Shown one piece after another: positions 43,890-53,518 of a stretch of 64,000 bases of DNA. Below the pieces are notes generated by a model. That model did not search any database. It was not told the origin of the DNA and worked only from the letters and a program-made list of their open reading frames with translations. The DNA comes from Candidatus Latescibacterota bacterium (GTDB taxonomy: Bacteria > Latescibacterota > UBA2968): the NCBI GenBank assembly GCA_022821275.1, contig JAJEDY010000061.1, positions 1 to 64,000 of the forward strand, written 5' to 3'. The first letter of the stretch is position 1. Each line of letters starts with the position of its first letter. The position numbers were made by a program, and so were the translations under genes.

Positions 43890-46800
43890 ATGAAGCACTG
43901 GTGGACGCGCCGACTACAACTCGGCCTTTTGGGGATTGCGATAATTTTAATAGCTATGTGGGGATGCGGACGCGAGCGCGTAAATCCGGTTGACTCACAA
44001 TTTGAAGGAACCACGACAGCTTTGAATCCGCCGGGCAATATTCGCGCACAGGGCGGTATAGGACAGATCACTTTGAACTGGAATCCCGTGAGCAGCACCA
44101 ACCTCGCGGGATATGGGATATGGCGGTCAACATCGGCTACGGGAAACTTTGATCTATTGCGCGGCGAATCATCCGTTCCCGACGTGACGACAGCACGCAC
44201 GACATTTGTGGATTCGACAATAGATGTCAGCGTATCAAAAATATACTTTTACAAACTCAGCACCGTAGATGTAGAGGGACAATCGAGCGAATTATCTACA
44301 TTTGTAAGTGCAGAAGTCCTCGATGACACGCGCGCGCCAGCTATGCCGACAAATCTCGTCGCCATCACCGATGCCGATGGCAAACAGGTGACACTGGGCT
44401 GGTCAGCGCCAGAAACGGATGTGGGCAATCAGGAATTGACCGGCTTGTCCGGGTACAGAGTTTTCAGAATCAAAGATTCGCAGGGCAAACTCCAGATACA
44501 GGGTTCGCAGGCAGCTCTGGTCCAACTCGCGACAGAACTGGGCATTGACCTCGATAATCTGGGAGAAATATCCGACGATTTGAAGGATATTTTTGTTGAA
44601 CTTGGAACCGTGCCAGCCGGCCAAACTTATTTTCTCGATACCGATGGACTCGAAGCTGGTGTGCTTCACGTTTATGTGGTCATCGCCGTCGATCCAGATG
44701 GCAACACAGGGCCTCCAGCACTTGCTTTAGTAACCATAAGCGCACCAGGCGCGAACGTACCAGTGCCTGCTGGCTTGCGCGCGACAAAAAATGAACAGTC
44801 GCGCATTGTCATATCCTGGAATCCCGTAAACGATCCCAATTTGCTGGGCTATCTGGTCTCGCGGTCACAATCGACACAAGGTCCCTTCACACCCGTAACA
44901 AGCGACACCCTCTTTACCACGGGGCAGACGACCTATGTCGATTCGCTTGTCGCGACCGATCAAGTGTACTACTACAAAGTTCAAACCGTTGTACAAGACC
45001 CCCAGCTTGGGTTATTGCACAGTGATACTTCCACTTTCATTGACGGACAGGCACTTGCCGATCAGAGTGCTCCTGCCGCGCCCTCAGATCTCATCGTCAG
45101 CCTGGACGATGAGAATTTCCAGCGCGTGATGCTGAGCTGGACTGCACCTGTCACAGACAGAAATGGCAATGAATTGACCGGATTGGCCTCCTTCGAGATA
45201 TACCGGTCACGCGATAACAATACATCCTTTGCGCTTATCGCCACAGTATCCAGCGATCAGGTGAGTTTTGTGGATACTTCTGTCGAATTGCTCACCACGT
45301 ATTTCTATGCGGTCAGGGCATTGGATCAAGCCAGCAATGCCGGACCCCGATCTCAGTCGGTATCTGTCACGACCAAAGGCTTTGCCATTCCACGCAACGT
45401 GCGGGCGATTGCTGGCGAGCAGAAAATCACCCTGACGTGGACGGCAAATACCGAGCCTGAATTGACCGGATATGAAATCTTGCGCTTTGCAGATCCCACA
45501 CACGAAACACCTGACAAAACCTTCTCTTCTTTGTTAACGACCTATGTGGATACCCCTGTCACAGCAGATCAACCCTTTGTCTATCGGGTGCGTGCGGTTG
45601 GCACCGCCAATGTGAAGAGCGAATTGTCGCCCCCCGTCTCTGCACAAGCCACTGCGCCCGCGCCAGTTCTGGCAGCACCGCGTAACGTGAGCGCAAGTGG
45701 TGGGATTGGTCACATTACCATTACCTGGTCTGCCAATACAGAAATAGAACTAACCGGGTATCGCGTCATGCGCTATACGGACCCGGCACAAACCCAGGCC
45801 GAAGCGACCTTCACGACCGTGCAGACGACTTATGTCGATTCGCCACTGGTATCGGGACAGACCTATGTCTATCGCGTACAGGCGGTTGGTACCAATAACG
45901 AAGAAAGCGAACCATCGCTCTATGCCTCCGCAACCGTCTCAGCCGATCAGAGCCCTCCCGGCGCGCCCTCGGATATCATCGCCAACCTGGACGATGATAA
46001 TTTCCAGCGCGTGATGCTGAGTTGGACGGCTCCCACAAGGGACAGCAACAACAATGAATTGACCGGATTGACCTCCTTTGAGATATACCGGTCACGCGAC
46101 AACAACACATCATTTGCACTGATCGCCACAGTATCCAGCGATCAGGTGAGTTATGAAGACACATCTGTTGAATTGTTGACGCGATACTTTTATGCAATCA
46201 GAGCATTGGATCAAGCCGGCAATGCCGGACCCCGATCTCAGCCAGTATCTGTGACCACCAAAGGATTTGCCATCCCGCGCAACGTGCAGGCGACTGGTGG
46301 TGAGTTGAAAATCACCTTGACCTGGGCGGCAAACACCGAGCCTGAATTGACCGGATACGAGATACTCCGCTTTACAGACCCCACAGATGAAACACCTGAC
46401 AGGATCTTCTCTTCTGTGTTGACGACTTATGTGGATACCCCTGTCACAGCCGGACAGACCTTTGTCTATCGGGTGCGGGCAGTTGGTGCCGCCAATGAGA
46501 AGAGCGAACTATCGGTCTTTGTCTCTGCACAGGCCGTCGAGCCGCCTCCGGTTCTGGCAGCACCGCGCAATGTGCGAGCCACTGGTGGGATTGAGTATAT
46601 CGCCATCACATGGTCTGCCAACACAGAACCAGAACTGACCGGGTATCGCGTCATGCGCTATACAGATCCGGCACAGACAGTGGCCGAAGCGACCTTCACA
46701 ACTGTGCAGACGACTTATGTCGATTCGCCGCTGGTAGCGGAGCAGACCTATGTATATCGCGTGCAGGCGGTTGGTGTAAATAACACAGAAAGCGAACCAT

Positions 46801-47468
46801 CGCTATTTGCCTCTGCAACGGTACTGATCGATGATATTCCACCTGCTACCCCCGACAATTTTATCGCTGCTTTGGAAAGTAGTGGCGTAGCGATCGAGTT
46901 GAGCTGGGACGCCCCCACAAGGGATGCAAATGGCGGCGACCTGACCGGACTTGCCAGCTTTGTAATTTATCGCGCGGAATTCCCGAATAATGTGCCGACC
47001 GCTCTAGACACTGTAGATGCGTCAGCTCGAGAATATCGCGATACCGACCTGCTAAACCGCACGACTTACAGGTATCAGATTTCTGCCATTGACAACGAAG
47101 GTAATGAGAGCGCGCGATCACCCCTCAGTACAGTGACCACAACTGATATAGTCCCCGTGCCTCCAACGGACCTGACGGTTACTTATAATCCCAGTGTTCC
47201 CGAAATTAATCTGGCCTGGACACCCCCTGATAAGTATGACCATTTCATCGTCCAACGGGCAGCAATCGCCGGAGCTGCTTCCGGTGCTGCTATTCGAAAT
47301 TTAACAGACGGAGATTATACGACTTTGGAAACTGAGGATCCGATCACGACCACTTCTTATAGCGATAGAGATATTAAAAGTGGTTTCACCTATGTTTACC
47401 GGATCCGCACATCTCTTTCTGGACGGATCAGCGCTCCTTCAGAGACTGATTTTGATTTTTCCCCATAG
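43890..47468 (+). CDS. Large lipoprotein with fibronectin type III repeats
   Basis: A 1192-residue surface or periplasmic protein. A lipobox (IAMWGC, Cys26) anchors it. The rest is about nine fibronectin-III domains with repeated motifs such as LTWSANTEPELTGYEILR, TTYVDTPV and FVYRVRAVG. Residues from about 391 form two near-identical blocks of 295 residues, each of three domains. Only the region near residues 200-280, between the second and third domains, contains a longer insert. It probably serves adhesion or glycan binding. GAGGAG precedes ATG 43890. A terminator follows directly. Confidence 0.9.
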   Translation: MKHWWTRRLQLGLLGIAIILIAMWGCGRERVNPVDSQFEGTTTALNPPGNIRAQGGIGQITLNWNPVSSTNLAGYGIWRSTSATGNFDLLRGESSVPDVTTARTTFVDSTIDVSVSKIYFYKLSTVDVEGQSSELSTFVSAEVLDDTRAPAMPTNLVAITDADGKQVTLGWSAPETDVGNQELTGLSGYRVFRIKDSQGKLQIQGSQAALVQLATELGIDLDNLGEISDDLKDIFVELGTVPAGQTYFLDTDGLEAGVLHVYVVIAVDPDGNTGPPALALVTISAPGANVPVPAGLRATKNEQSRIVISWNPVNDPNLLGYLVSRSQSTQGPFTPVTSDTLFTTGQTTYVDSLVATDQVYYYKVQTVVQDPQLGLLHSDTSTFIDGQALADQSAPAAPSDLIVSLDDENFQRVMLSWTAPVTDRNGNELTGLASFEIYRSRDNNTSFALIATVSSDQVSFVDTSVELLTTYFYAVRALDQASNAGPRSQSVSVTTKGFAIPRNVRAIAGEQKITLTWTANTEPELTGYEILRFADPTHETPDKTFSSLLTTYVDTPVTADQPFVYRVRAVGTANVKSELSPPVSAQATAPAPVLAAPRNVSASGGIGHITITWSANTEIELTGYRVMRYTDPAQTQAEATFTTVQTTYVDSPLVSGQTYVYRVQAVGTNNEESEPSLYASATVSADQSPPGAPSDIIANLDDDNFQRVMLSWTAPTRDSNNNELTGLTSFEIYRSRDNNTSFALIATVSSDQVSYEDTSVELLTRYFYAIRALDQAGNAGPRSQPVSVTTKGFAIPRNVQATGGELKITLTWAANTEPELTGYEILRFTDPTDETPDRIFSSVLTTYVDTPVTAGQTFVYRVRAVGAANEKSELSVFVSAQAVEPPPVLAAPRNVRATGGIEYIAITWSANTEPELTGYRVMRYTDPAQTVAEATFTTVQTTYVDSPLVAEQTYVYRVQAVGVNNTESEPSLFASATVLIDDIPPATPDNFIAALESSGVAIELSWDAPTRDANGGDLTGLASFVIYRAEFPNNVPTALDTVDASAREYRDTDLLNRTTYRYQISAIDNEGNESARSPLSTVTTTDIVPVPPTDLTVTYNPSVPEINLAWTPPDKYDHFIVQRAAIAGAASGAAIRNLTDGDYTTLETEDPITTTSYSDRDIKSGFTYVYRIRTSLSGRISAPSETDFDFSP
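45060..45944 (+). repeat. 885-bp in-gene direct repeat, unit 1
   Basis: Encodes three fibronectin-III domains, from ADQSAPAAPSD to SLYASATVS. It is very similar at base level to the unit at 45945-46829, with an exact 885-base (295-codon) offset. Confidence 0.85.
45945..46829 (+). repeat. 885-bp in-gene direct repeat, unit 2
   Basis: Second copy of the three-domain block. Long identical runs such as the codons for FQRVMLSWTAP remain, so the duplication is fairly recent or maintained by gene conversion. Confidence 0.85.
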
Positions 47469-47485
47469 AGAGCCAGCAAGAAAGG

Positions 47486-47528
47486 AAAAAATGGCGTCCT
47501 TCTCTTTTGAAGGACGCCATTTTTTTTA
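47486..47528 (+). terminator. Rho-independent terminator
   Basis: A 12-bp perfect stem (ATGGCGTCCTTC / GAAGGACGCCAT) with a 6-base loop, preceded by A and followed by eight T. It ends the long envelope operon. Confidence 0.92.
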
Positions 47529-47635
47529 TAAATAGGAGCCAACTGTCGCATTTTATGCGTCAGATGTACGAGTCGAAAATCTCCGCAATCTCTTTAAATA
47601 ATTATTTATCAACATGTTATAAAATTTTCTGCCTC

Positions 47636-47651
47636 TGGCACAAAATATGCA
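47636..47651 (+). promoter_or_regulatory. Sigma-54 (-24/-12) promoter
   Basis: TGGCACAAAATATGCA matches the TGGCAC-N5-TTGCA consensus at all positions but one, with GG and GC at the required spacing. It lies about 37 bases before the start of a sigma-54-dependent activator gene, which suggests autoregulation. Confidence 0.65.
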
Positions 47652-47687
47652 TGATGTATCTCGTAAAACTTACACATTGGAGGTTTT

Positions 47688-49025
47688 ATGGGAGACATAT
47701 TAGTTGTTGATGGAAACCCGCAACGCGCAATACAATTGGCGCAACTGACAGAAAAACTGGGCGCAAACGCGCGCATAGCGGGTTCTTTTTATCACTGCTT
47801 GAAACGCATTGAAGAAAAAATTCCCGATCTCGCCCTTGTCGCAGAAATGCTCCCCGATGGACGGGGATTAAAACTACTGCCCATCTTTAATGATCTATGT
47901 CCCGTCGTGATCGTGGGAGAATATATGGCATCTGATAGAATACTCGAAGCTTTGTCGTCGGGAGCGCGCGATTTTCTCGTACACCCCATTGAACGGCAGA
48001 CTCTGGATATTCTAATTTCCAAATTGCAGGTCGAGGGTAAAGGCGTGCTACACCATCTGTCTCACAATCCCTGGGGCGAGTCACCCACGGGGATGGTGAT
48101 TGGGTCGTGTCCAGACATGTTACTCGCACTCAAGCGCGCGGGCCTATCAGCGCGAACATCGGCTTCGGTCCTGATTTATGGCGAAAGTGGAACGGGAAAA
48201 GAACTGATGGCGCGGGAAATACATCGGGCTTCGGGGCGGTCGGGGGCATTTATAGCACTCAATTGTGCGGCAATAGCAGAAGGCATTGCCGAAAGTGAAC
48301 TCTTTGGGCATGAGCGAGGCGCTTTTACCGGTGCCATAACCCGTCGGGCAGGATGTTTTGAACAGGCCGATGGCGGCACGCTTTTTCTCGACGAAATTGG
48401 TGAGGCTTCGCCTGCATTTCAAGCCAAGCTGTTGCGAGTCTTAGACCGCGGTGAATTTGTCAGAGTTGGTGGGCAATCCCCCATACAAACGCAGGTTCGG
48501 ATCATTGCTGCCACCAACCGCGACCTCAATGCCATGATTGAACAAGGCGAATTCCGCCTGGACTTGTTTTACAGGCTCAGCGCCGTGACCATATCCCTCC
48601 CCCCACTGCGAGAGCGCAGCGAAGATATTCCACACATTGTTCAAGCAATGCTGACGCGAATGAAAGCCGATACAGGTGTGGAGGTTCAAGGGGTTTCTGA
48701 AGCGGCGGTTGCGTATCTGGCAGGATGTGAATGGCCGGGTAATTTAAGAGAATTGCAACACGCCATTTATCGCGCAGCCCTGGCCTGTCAGAAAGGAGTC
48801 ATTCGCCCCGAACATCTGGATGTGCTCAAACCCACACAGTCCAGTGCGCCAGACAAAATTGAAACCCTGTATGAAATCGAGCAGGCGCATATTGAGCGGG
48901 TAATGCTCGCCACTGGTGGCAATCAGGGAAGAGCCTGTGAGTTGCTCGGGATATCGAGACCAACATTGAGACGAAAAATACGCCGATACGCGGTTGAAAG
49001 AATGAAAGACGAACAGATGTGTTAG
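47688..49025 (+). CDS. Sigma-54-dependent transcriptional activator with degenerate receiver domain
   Basis: A 445-residue NtrC-type regulator. The AAA+ core has Walker A GESGTGKE (165-172), the sigma-54 contact GAFTGA (211-216) and Walker B LFLDEI (232-237). The C-terminus has a Fis-type helix-turn-helix ([21 protein letters not shown]). The N-terminal receiver is not functional in the usual way: the acidic pair is D8-G9, the phospho-acceptor site is Ala52 ([10 protein letters not shown]) and the conserved Lys is His99. It probably answers to a signal other than phosphorylation. GGAGG precedes the ATG. No histidine kinase is nearby. Confidence 0.93.
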   Translation: MGDILVVDGNPQRAIQLAQLTEKLGANARIAGSFYHCLKRIEEKIPDLALVAEMLPDGRGLKLLPIFNDLCPVVIVGEYMASDRILEALSSGARDFLVHPIERQTLDILISKLQVEGKGVLHHLSHNPWGESPTGMVIGSCPDMLLALKRAGLSARTSASVLIYGESGTGKELMAREIHRASGRSGAFIALNCAAIAEGIAESELFGHERGAFTGAITRRAGCFEQADGGTLFLDEIGEASPAFQAKLLRVLDRGEFVRVGGQSPIQTQVRIIAATNRDLNAMIEQGEFRLDLFYRLSAVTISLPPLRERSEDIPHIVQAMLTRMKADTGVEVQGVSEAAVAYLAGCEWPGNLRELQHAIYRAALACQKGVIRPEHLDVLKPTQSSAPDKIETLYEIEQAHIERVMLATGGNQGRACELLGISRPTLRRKIRRYAVERMKDEQMC

Positions 49026-49028
49026 ACC

Positions 49029-49059
49029 TTGACTAAAAAAAAAGTACGACCCATACTAT
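49029..49059 (+). promoter_or_regulatory. Possible sigma-70 promoter for threonine synthase
   Basis: TTGACT (49029-49034) and TACTAT (49054-49059) or the overlapping CATACT lie upstream of the gene with spacings of 19 or 17 bases. The match is moderate. Confidence 0.35.
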
Positions 49060-49094
49060 GATGCGCTTTCAACTTTTTTCATAGAGAGGTAATT

Positions 49095-50261
49095 ATGGGA
49101 TTTCTCATTGATCTGGTCTGCACAAAAACGGGAAAATCGTATTCAAAAGATCAGCTCTGGAATCTGAGCTCAGAAGCAGATGCGCCGTTATTTGCCCGAT
49201 ATGATCTCGATGCGGTTGCAAAAACCATGCGCCGAGAAAAACTCACAGAACGCGTGCCAACAATGTGGCGTTATACCGAAGTTTTGCCGGTCGAAAACGA
49301 TCAATTTCAGGTGAGTCTCGGCGAAGGGTTCACCCCACTGTTACAGGCAACAACATTGGGACAAAAAATTGGCGTACCGGCGTTGTACATAAAAGACGAA
49401 GGGTTAAATCCGACAGGGTCATTTAAAGCGCGCGGCATGTCGGCGGCAATTTCAAGAGCTGCGGAATTGGGTGCTCAGGCCATTGCCATACCCTCGGCCG
49501 GCAATGCAGGTGGCGCAACAGCCGCATATGCTGCGCGAGCGGGCTTGCCAGCGCATATTTTTATGCCCAAAGACGTGCCACAGGCCAATTACATCGAATG
49601 CAAGGTCCTGGGCGCACATGTTGAATTGATCGATGGTCTGATTTCAGATTGCGGAAAAATTGTCGCATCGCGCAAAGAAACCGAGGGCTGGTTTGACATC
49701 TCTACATTGAAAGAGCCATACCGCGTGGAAGGCAAAAAAACGATGGGCTATGAATTGGCCGAACAATTTGATTGGGAATTGCCAGAAGTCGTCATCTATC
49801 CAACCGGGGGTGGCACGGGATTAATTGGCATGTGGAAGGCATTTGACGAAATGGAACAAATGGGATGGATTGGCTCAGAACGCCCCCGCATGATTTCCGT
49901 ACAGGCGGCGGGATGCGCGCCCATTGTTCGGGCTTATCACACGGGAGATGAACACGCCGAACCGTGGATCGATGCAGAAACAATTGCGGCAGGTCTGCGC
50001 GTCCCCGCTGCTGTCGGCGATTTTTTGATGCTAAAAGCCATTCGCGACAGCGGTGGATGCGCGCTTTCCGTCACAGATGAAGAACTGATGGCATCCGCAT
50101 CAAAAATGGCTGCCGCCATAGGTTCATTTCCCGCGCCCGAAGGCGCAGCCACCCTCTCCGCCCTCGAAAAACTCATAGCACAAAACCTGGTCAGCGAGCG
50201 CGACCGCGTCGTATTATTCAACACGGGAACGGGCTTAAAATACATCGAACTATTTGAGTAA
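49095..50261 (+). CDS. thrC: Threonine synthase
   Basis: A 388-residue PLP-dependent enzyme converting O-phosphohomoserine to threonine. The PLP lysine is K111 in NPTGSFKARG. AGNAGGATAAYAARAG follows for phosphate binding, and the YPTGGGTGLIGMWKAF loop is typical of the class. The N-terminal LVCTKTGKSYSKDQLW resembles the header of threonine synthases. AGAGAGG precedes the ATG. Its end overlaps the end of hpnE on the other strand by 12 bases. Related PLP lyases such as threonine dehydratase are less likely given the N-terminal part. Confidence 0.88.
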   Translation: MGFLIDLVCTKTGKSYSKDQLWNLSSEADAPLFARYDLDAVAKTMRREKLTERVPTMWRYTEVLPVENDQFQVSLGEGFTPLLQATTLGQKIGVPALYIKDEGLNPTGSFKARGMSAAISRAAELGAQAIAIPSAGNAGGATAAYAARAGLPAHIFMPKDVPQANYIECKVLGAHVELIDGLISDCGKIVASRKETEGWFDISTLKEPYRVEGKKTMGYELAEQFDWELPEVVIYPTGGGTGLIGMWKAFDEMEQMGWIGSERPRMISVQAAGCAPIVRAYHTGDEHAEPWIDAETIAAGLRVPAAVGDFLMLKAIRDSGGCALSVTDEELMASASKMAAAIGSFPAPEGAATLSALEKLIAQNLVSERDRVVLFNTGTGLKYIELFE

Positions 50262-51563
50262 GACAGCATCTGCCGCTGCGTACCCGCTCCTGACAGCACC
50301 TTCGATGGTCGGCGGCAATCCAGTATCTGTCCAATCGCCCGCGAGAAACAAACCGGGATGTGACGTCCGGTTTTCAGGTATCGAACGAGAAAGCGGCAAT
50401 GCACAAGTCGCCGCGTGTTCGCATATCACTCTGGCGTGTAATACCTCGGCACGCCTACTTTCGGGAAAGACCTGATGAAGCTCTTTGCAAGATAGGTCAA
50501 TGAGTTCATCATTTGACATATGTAAAAGATGATGCGCCGCAGATGCAACCAGGGTGATATAGCCCTCAGAAGCGCGGTCGTAGTCGCCATAGAGCGCGGG
50601 CTTGTTAAAAACCCATTCCATTGTCGTACCGAGCAAACCGCACATAGGTTCACGCATAATGGACCGATCAAACCACAAGTTTACAGAAAAAATCGGCGAC
50701 GGCTCGTATTGACAAAGCGTGTGATGGAGTTCGGCGAAAGTATGTACACAAATCATCCTGGCGAGCTGCAAGGGAGGAACCGCTGCAATACACACATCTG
50801 TGTCTATCACATCTCCCGAGCGGGTATGGATGCGAACGCCTGAAGAAACGGGCACAATAGACGTCACAGCTTTTCCACACAGAACTTCGCCACCCCGTTT
50901 TGAGATGTATTCCCGTGCGCGATTCTCAAACAAACCACTCAAACCCGTCCGCGCATATCCCAAACACATGCCATCCGATTCGCCCCAAAAAGCCTCTCGC
51001 AACACAGCCTGAAGGTATCGCGCACTGGCATTTTGTGATCGCTGGTTAAGAGCGGCAATACAAAGCGGATCCCAGAAAGCCCTCCGCATGCGCGGTTTCT
51101 GGCCGCAATGGTCGAGCCAGGCATCCACCGTAAGACCGGTATCGAGATCTTTGGACAACTCCGCCTCAATTTTTCTCAACGGTGGAATATCTGTCCAGCG
51201 AACCGCGCCAAATCGCAAAAAGCCCAATAGCAGATTCAGCGGCACGGGCAAAAAGGATGGGAACCTCAAAGTGTACGCGCCATCAACGGCGTGGCGAAAA
51301 TCTATTCTAAACTGAGGTTGAAACACCACATCGTCGCGCGCACCAATCCGATCGAGAAAATCGAGCGTCTCCCGATAGCACTTCATCAACAGATGCTGCC
51401 CATTGTCAACCGTATCGCCCGTAACCGGATCTGTAAACGAAAAGGTGCGCCCCCCCAGTTGCTGCCGCCGCTCCAAAAGCGTAACGGGATACCCAGCATC
51501 GCAAAGGCGGACAGCTGCTGCAAGGCCTGCAAACCCTCCCCCGATTATGGTCACGCGATTCAC
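50250..51563 (-). CDS. hpnE: Hydroxysqualene dehydroxylase HpnE
   Basis: A 437-residue FAD-dependent amine-oxidase-like enzyme. The dinucleotide motif IIGGGFAGLAAAVRL is at the N-terminus, RRQQLGGRTFSF follows, and FLAGDWTDTGLPPTIEGAVRSG near the end closes the FAD site. With HpnC and HpnD it makes squalene from farnesyl diphosphate, reducing hydroxysqualene. It directly follows hpnD on the same strand. Confidence 0.92.
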   Translation of the reverse strand: MNRVTIIGGGFAGLAAAVRLCDAGYPVTLLERRQQLGGRTFSFTDPVTGDTVDNGQHLLMKCYRETLDFLDRIGARDDVVFQPQFRIDFRHAVDGAYTLRFPSFLPVPLNLLLGFLRFGAVRWTDIPPLRKIEAELSKDLDTGLTVDAWLDHCGQKPRMRRAFWDPLCIAALNQRSQNASARYLQAVLREAFWGESDGMCLGYARTGLSGLFENRAREYISKRGGEVLCGKAVTSIVPVSSGVRIHTRSGDVIDTDVCIAAVPPLQLARMICVHTFAELHHTLCQYEPSPIFSVNLWFDRSIMREPMCGLLGTTMEWVFNKPALYGDYDRASEGYITLVASAAHHLLHMSNDELIDLSCKELHQVFPESRRAEVLHARVICEHAATCALPLSRSIPENRTSHPGLFLAGDWTDTGLPPTIEGAVRSGYAAADAVLLK

Positions 51564-51565
51564 AA

Positions 51566-52414
51566 TTACCCCCGGACGAAACGACTACCCAACCAATAGC
51601 GAAGCGCAATGCCCAGTTTGTGCAAATTGTTGATGCGAATAGATGCGCCAAAAACATCGTAGTTGGCGTGCTGGATCTCCACGAGCAACCGGGCATAAAT
51701 TTTACCCATAATCTGCGCCGAAAACATGGCGGACCGGTCCTCGGCGGGAAGCAATTCTTCGGCTGTTTGATAATAGGTCCACGCGCGTTGCGTTTGAAAC
51801 GCCATCAAATCGATAAACACCGCATTGTAATCACCCCGTGCGAGAGCCTGTTCCGTATAACCAAATCGCGCCATCTCTTCCCGTGGAAGATAAATGCGAT
51901 CTTGTTGCCAATCCGTATGCACATCTCTCAGAATATTGGTCAGTTGAAGTGCGAGACCCAGATTGACGGCGTACTCGCGGGTCTGCGGATTGCGGTACCC
52001 AAAAATTTCAATACAAATTAACCCCACAATCGATGCGACCCGGTAGCAGTACTCGCGCAACTCGTCAAACGTATCATACCGGTTCTTTGTCAAATCCATC
52101 TCAACACCCTCAATAAGCGATAGAAAATGCGCTTTGGGAATGGGAAAATCCCGCAAAACAGCCTGCAAATTCTGCGCGATTGGATGTGTAGCACTGCCCT
52201 CATAACAAGCGTGGAGTTGCTCGCGCCAGGCATCGAGATGGCACCGTGCCTCTTCTGGCGAAGCCGCGTCATCCACTATATCATCGGTATGCCGGCTAAA
52301 CGCATACGCCGAAAAAATGGCCTCGCGTTTTTTGCGCGGCAAAAAAACAAACGCGTAAAAAAAATTCGTTCGAGCGCCCCGCACAATTTTGGCAACGTGT
52401 CTTTTGAGGTTCAT
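51566..52414 (-). CDS. hpnD: Presqualene diphosphate synthase HpnD
   Basis: A 282-residue squalene/phytoene-synthase-type enzyme. The two Asp-rich motifs are SRHTDDIVDD and LRDVHTDWQQDRIYLP. HpnD joins two farnesyl diphosphates to presqualene diphosphate. ATG 52414 overlaps the hpnC stop as ATGA, so translation is coupled; the longer frame to 52498 lies inside hpnC and is rejected. Assignment as D rather than C rests on gene order and on the motif forms. Confidence 0.9.
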   Translation of the reverse strand: MNLKRHVAKIVRGARTNFFYAFVFLPRKKREAIFSAYAFSRHTDDIVDDAASPEEARCHLDAWREQLHACYEGSATHPIAQNLQAVLRDFPIPKAHFLSLIEGVEMDLTKNRYDTFDELREYCYRVASIVGLICIEIFGYRNPQTREYAVNLGLALQLTNILRDVHTDWQQDRIYLPREEMARFGYTEQALARGDYNAVFIDLMAFQTQRAWTYYQTAEELLPAEDRSAMFSAQIMGKIYARLLVEIQHANYDVFGASIRINNLHKLGIALRYWLGSRFVRG

Positions 52415-53289
52415 GGTCGGAAGGAAAAAAAAGTCTTGAACAAAAGCGCGGGCAAATCGCGTTTTGTAACCGTGGGCCGTCGATGAAAAACATCGCAATC
52501 ATTATCGCGAATCTTCTTTAGAATATGCATGCCACCCAGACAGGTCAATCGCAGTTCAAAACGCAATCGCCCCTTCACCATATCCAGCAAGGGATAACCC
52601 TCTGCAAAAAGAGCCTGTGTACGATTGATAAGATGATCCAGAAGCTCACAAAATTCCGGCGTAACGCGCTGATCGCGCAAATCAGAAATCCCCACGCCAA
52701 ACCGTTTGAGATCCTCCTGTGGGAGATACATGCGACCGCGCGAAAAATCAATCGCAATATCCTGCCAGAAATTGGCGAGTTGCAGCGCGCTACATATCGC
52801 GTCGGAATGCCGCGCATAGCGCTCGCCGCGATACCCAAACAAATGGAGAATAAGCCGCCCCACGGGATTGGCGGAAAAAGCGCAATACGCCAGCAAGTCC
52901 TCGTACGTCTGATGCCGTTGCGTCGTCACATCCATGCGAAAAGCCGCGAGCAAATCCCTGAGCAACTGCACGGGCAGGTCATGCACGCGAATCGTTTCTG
53001 CAAGCGCCGTAAATATCGGACCAACCGGATCTGAAAGACACGCATCGAGCCGCGCTTCCCACTCAGCCAAATGATCGAGCCGCTCCTGCGCCGTCAAACC
53101 CGGCTCATCGGCAAAATCATCCGCCGTACGCGCAAACGCATAGATACTATACACATGGGGCCGCACCCGTTTTGGAATCAGCACCGAACCAACCGGAAAA
53201 TTCTCATAATGCGCGCGGGTAAGCGCCTCGCAATGGGCATAAGCCTCTGCAATCGCAATCCCGCGGGTCTTGTATGCAGTCTGTGACAT
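52411..53289 (-). CDS. hpnC: Hydroxysqualene synthase HpnC
   Basis: A 292-residue squalene/phytoene-synthase family protein with ARTADDFADEPG and FWQDIAIDFSRGRMYLP as the metal-binding motifs. HpnC converts presqualene diphosphate to hydroxysqualene. The start at 53289 (MSQTAYKTRG) matches the family N-terminus; the open frame continues upstream into repeat-containing spacer and that part is not credible. No clear ribosome binding site is seen. It is the first gene of hpnC-hpnD-hpnE. Confidence 0.9.
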   Translation of the reverse strand: MSQTAYKTRGIAIAEAYAHCEALTRAHYENFPVGSVLIPKRVRPHVYSIYAFARTADDFADEPGLTAQERLDHLAEWEARLDACLSDPVGPIFTALAETIRVHDLPVQLLRDLLAAFRMDVTTQRHQTYEDLLAYCAFSANPVGRLILHLFGYRGERYARHSDAICSALQLANFWQDIAIDFSRGRMYLPQEDLKRFGVGISDLRDQRVTPEFCELLDHLINRTQALFAEGYPLLDMVKGRLRFELRLTCLGGMHILKKIRDNDCDVFHRRPTVTKRDLPALLFKTFFSFRP

Positions 53290-53362
53290 AAGATGAAGAT
53301 ACGACAGGGGGGTGAGAAAATCAAATTGGGATGGATGGATGGGCAGGATACACCTCGCGTGG

Positions 53363-53400
53363 ACTTGCGTTTTATGGGGTGTATATGTATCTTTGCCCGC
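53363..53400. repeat. Dispersed repeat, family B copy 1
   Basis: ACTTGCGTTTTATGGGGT, then GTATATGTATCTTTGCCCGC, in the spacer before hpnC. It resembles the spacer stretch at 58153-58185. Confidence 0.55.
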
Positions 53401-53411
53401 GAGAAAAACCA

Positions 53412-53445
53412 CTGGATCGCGGCTCGAAACCCTGCCGCGATGACA
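53412..53445. repeat. Dispersed palindrome, copy 2
   Basis: CTGGATCGCGGC, a 10-base loop, then GCCGCGATGACA. The stem ATCGCGGC/GCCGCGAT carries a T-A to C-G exchange on both arms compared with the copy at 6218. Confidence 0.75.
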
Positions 53446-53450
53446 CAGGC

Positions 53451-53472
53451 GGGACGGCACAGGGGCCGTCCC
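53451..53472. repeat. GGGACGGC hairpin
   Basis: An 8-bp inverted repeat, GGGACGGC and GCCGTCCC, with a 6-base loop, directly after the palindrome copy at 53412. No T-run follows, so it is not a typical terminator; it looks like part of a composite intergenic repeat. Confidence 0.65.
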
Positions 53473-53518
53473 CTACAACACCATACCGCAATGACAACTA
53501 CAACCAAAGGAAAAAATA

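Noticed and set aside
53290-53460. N-terminal extension of hpnC
   Set aside because: The extra codons run through the dispersed repeats and match nothing in the family.
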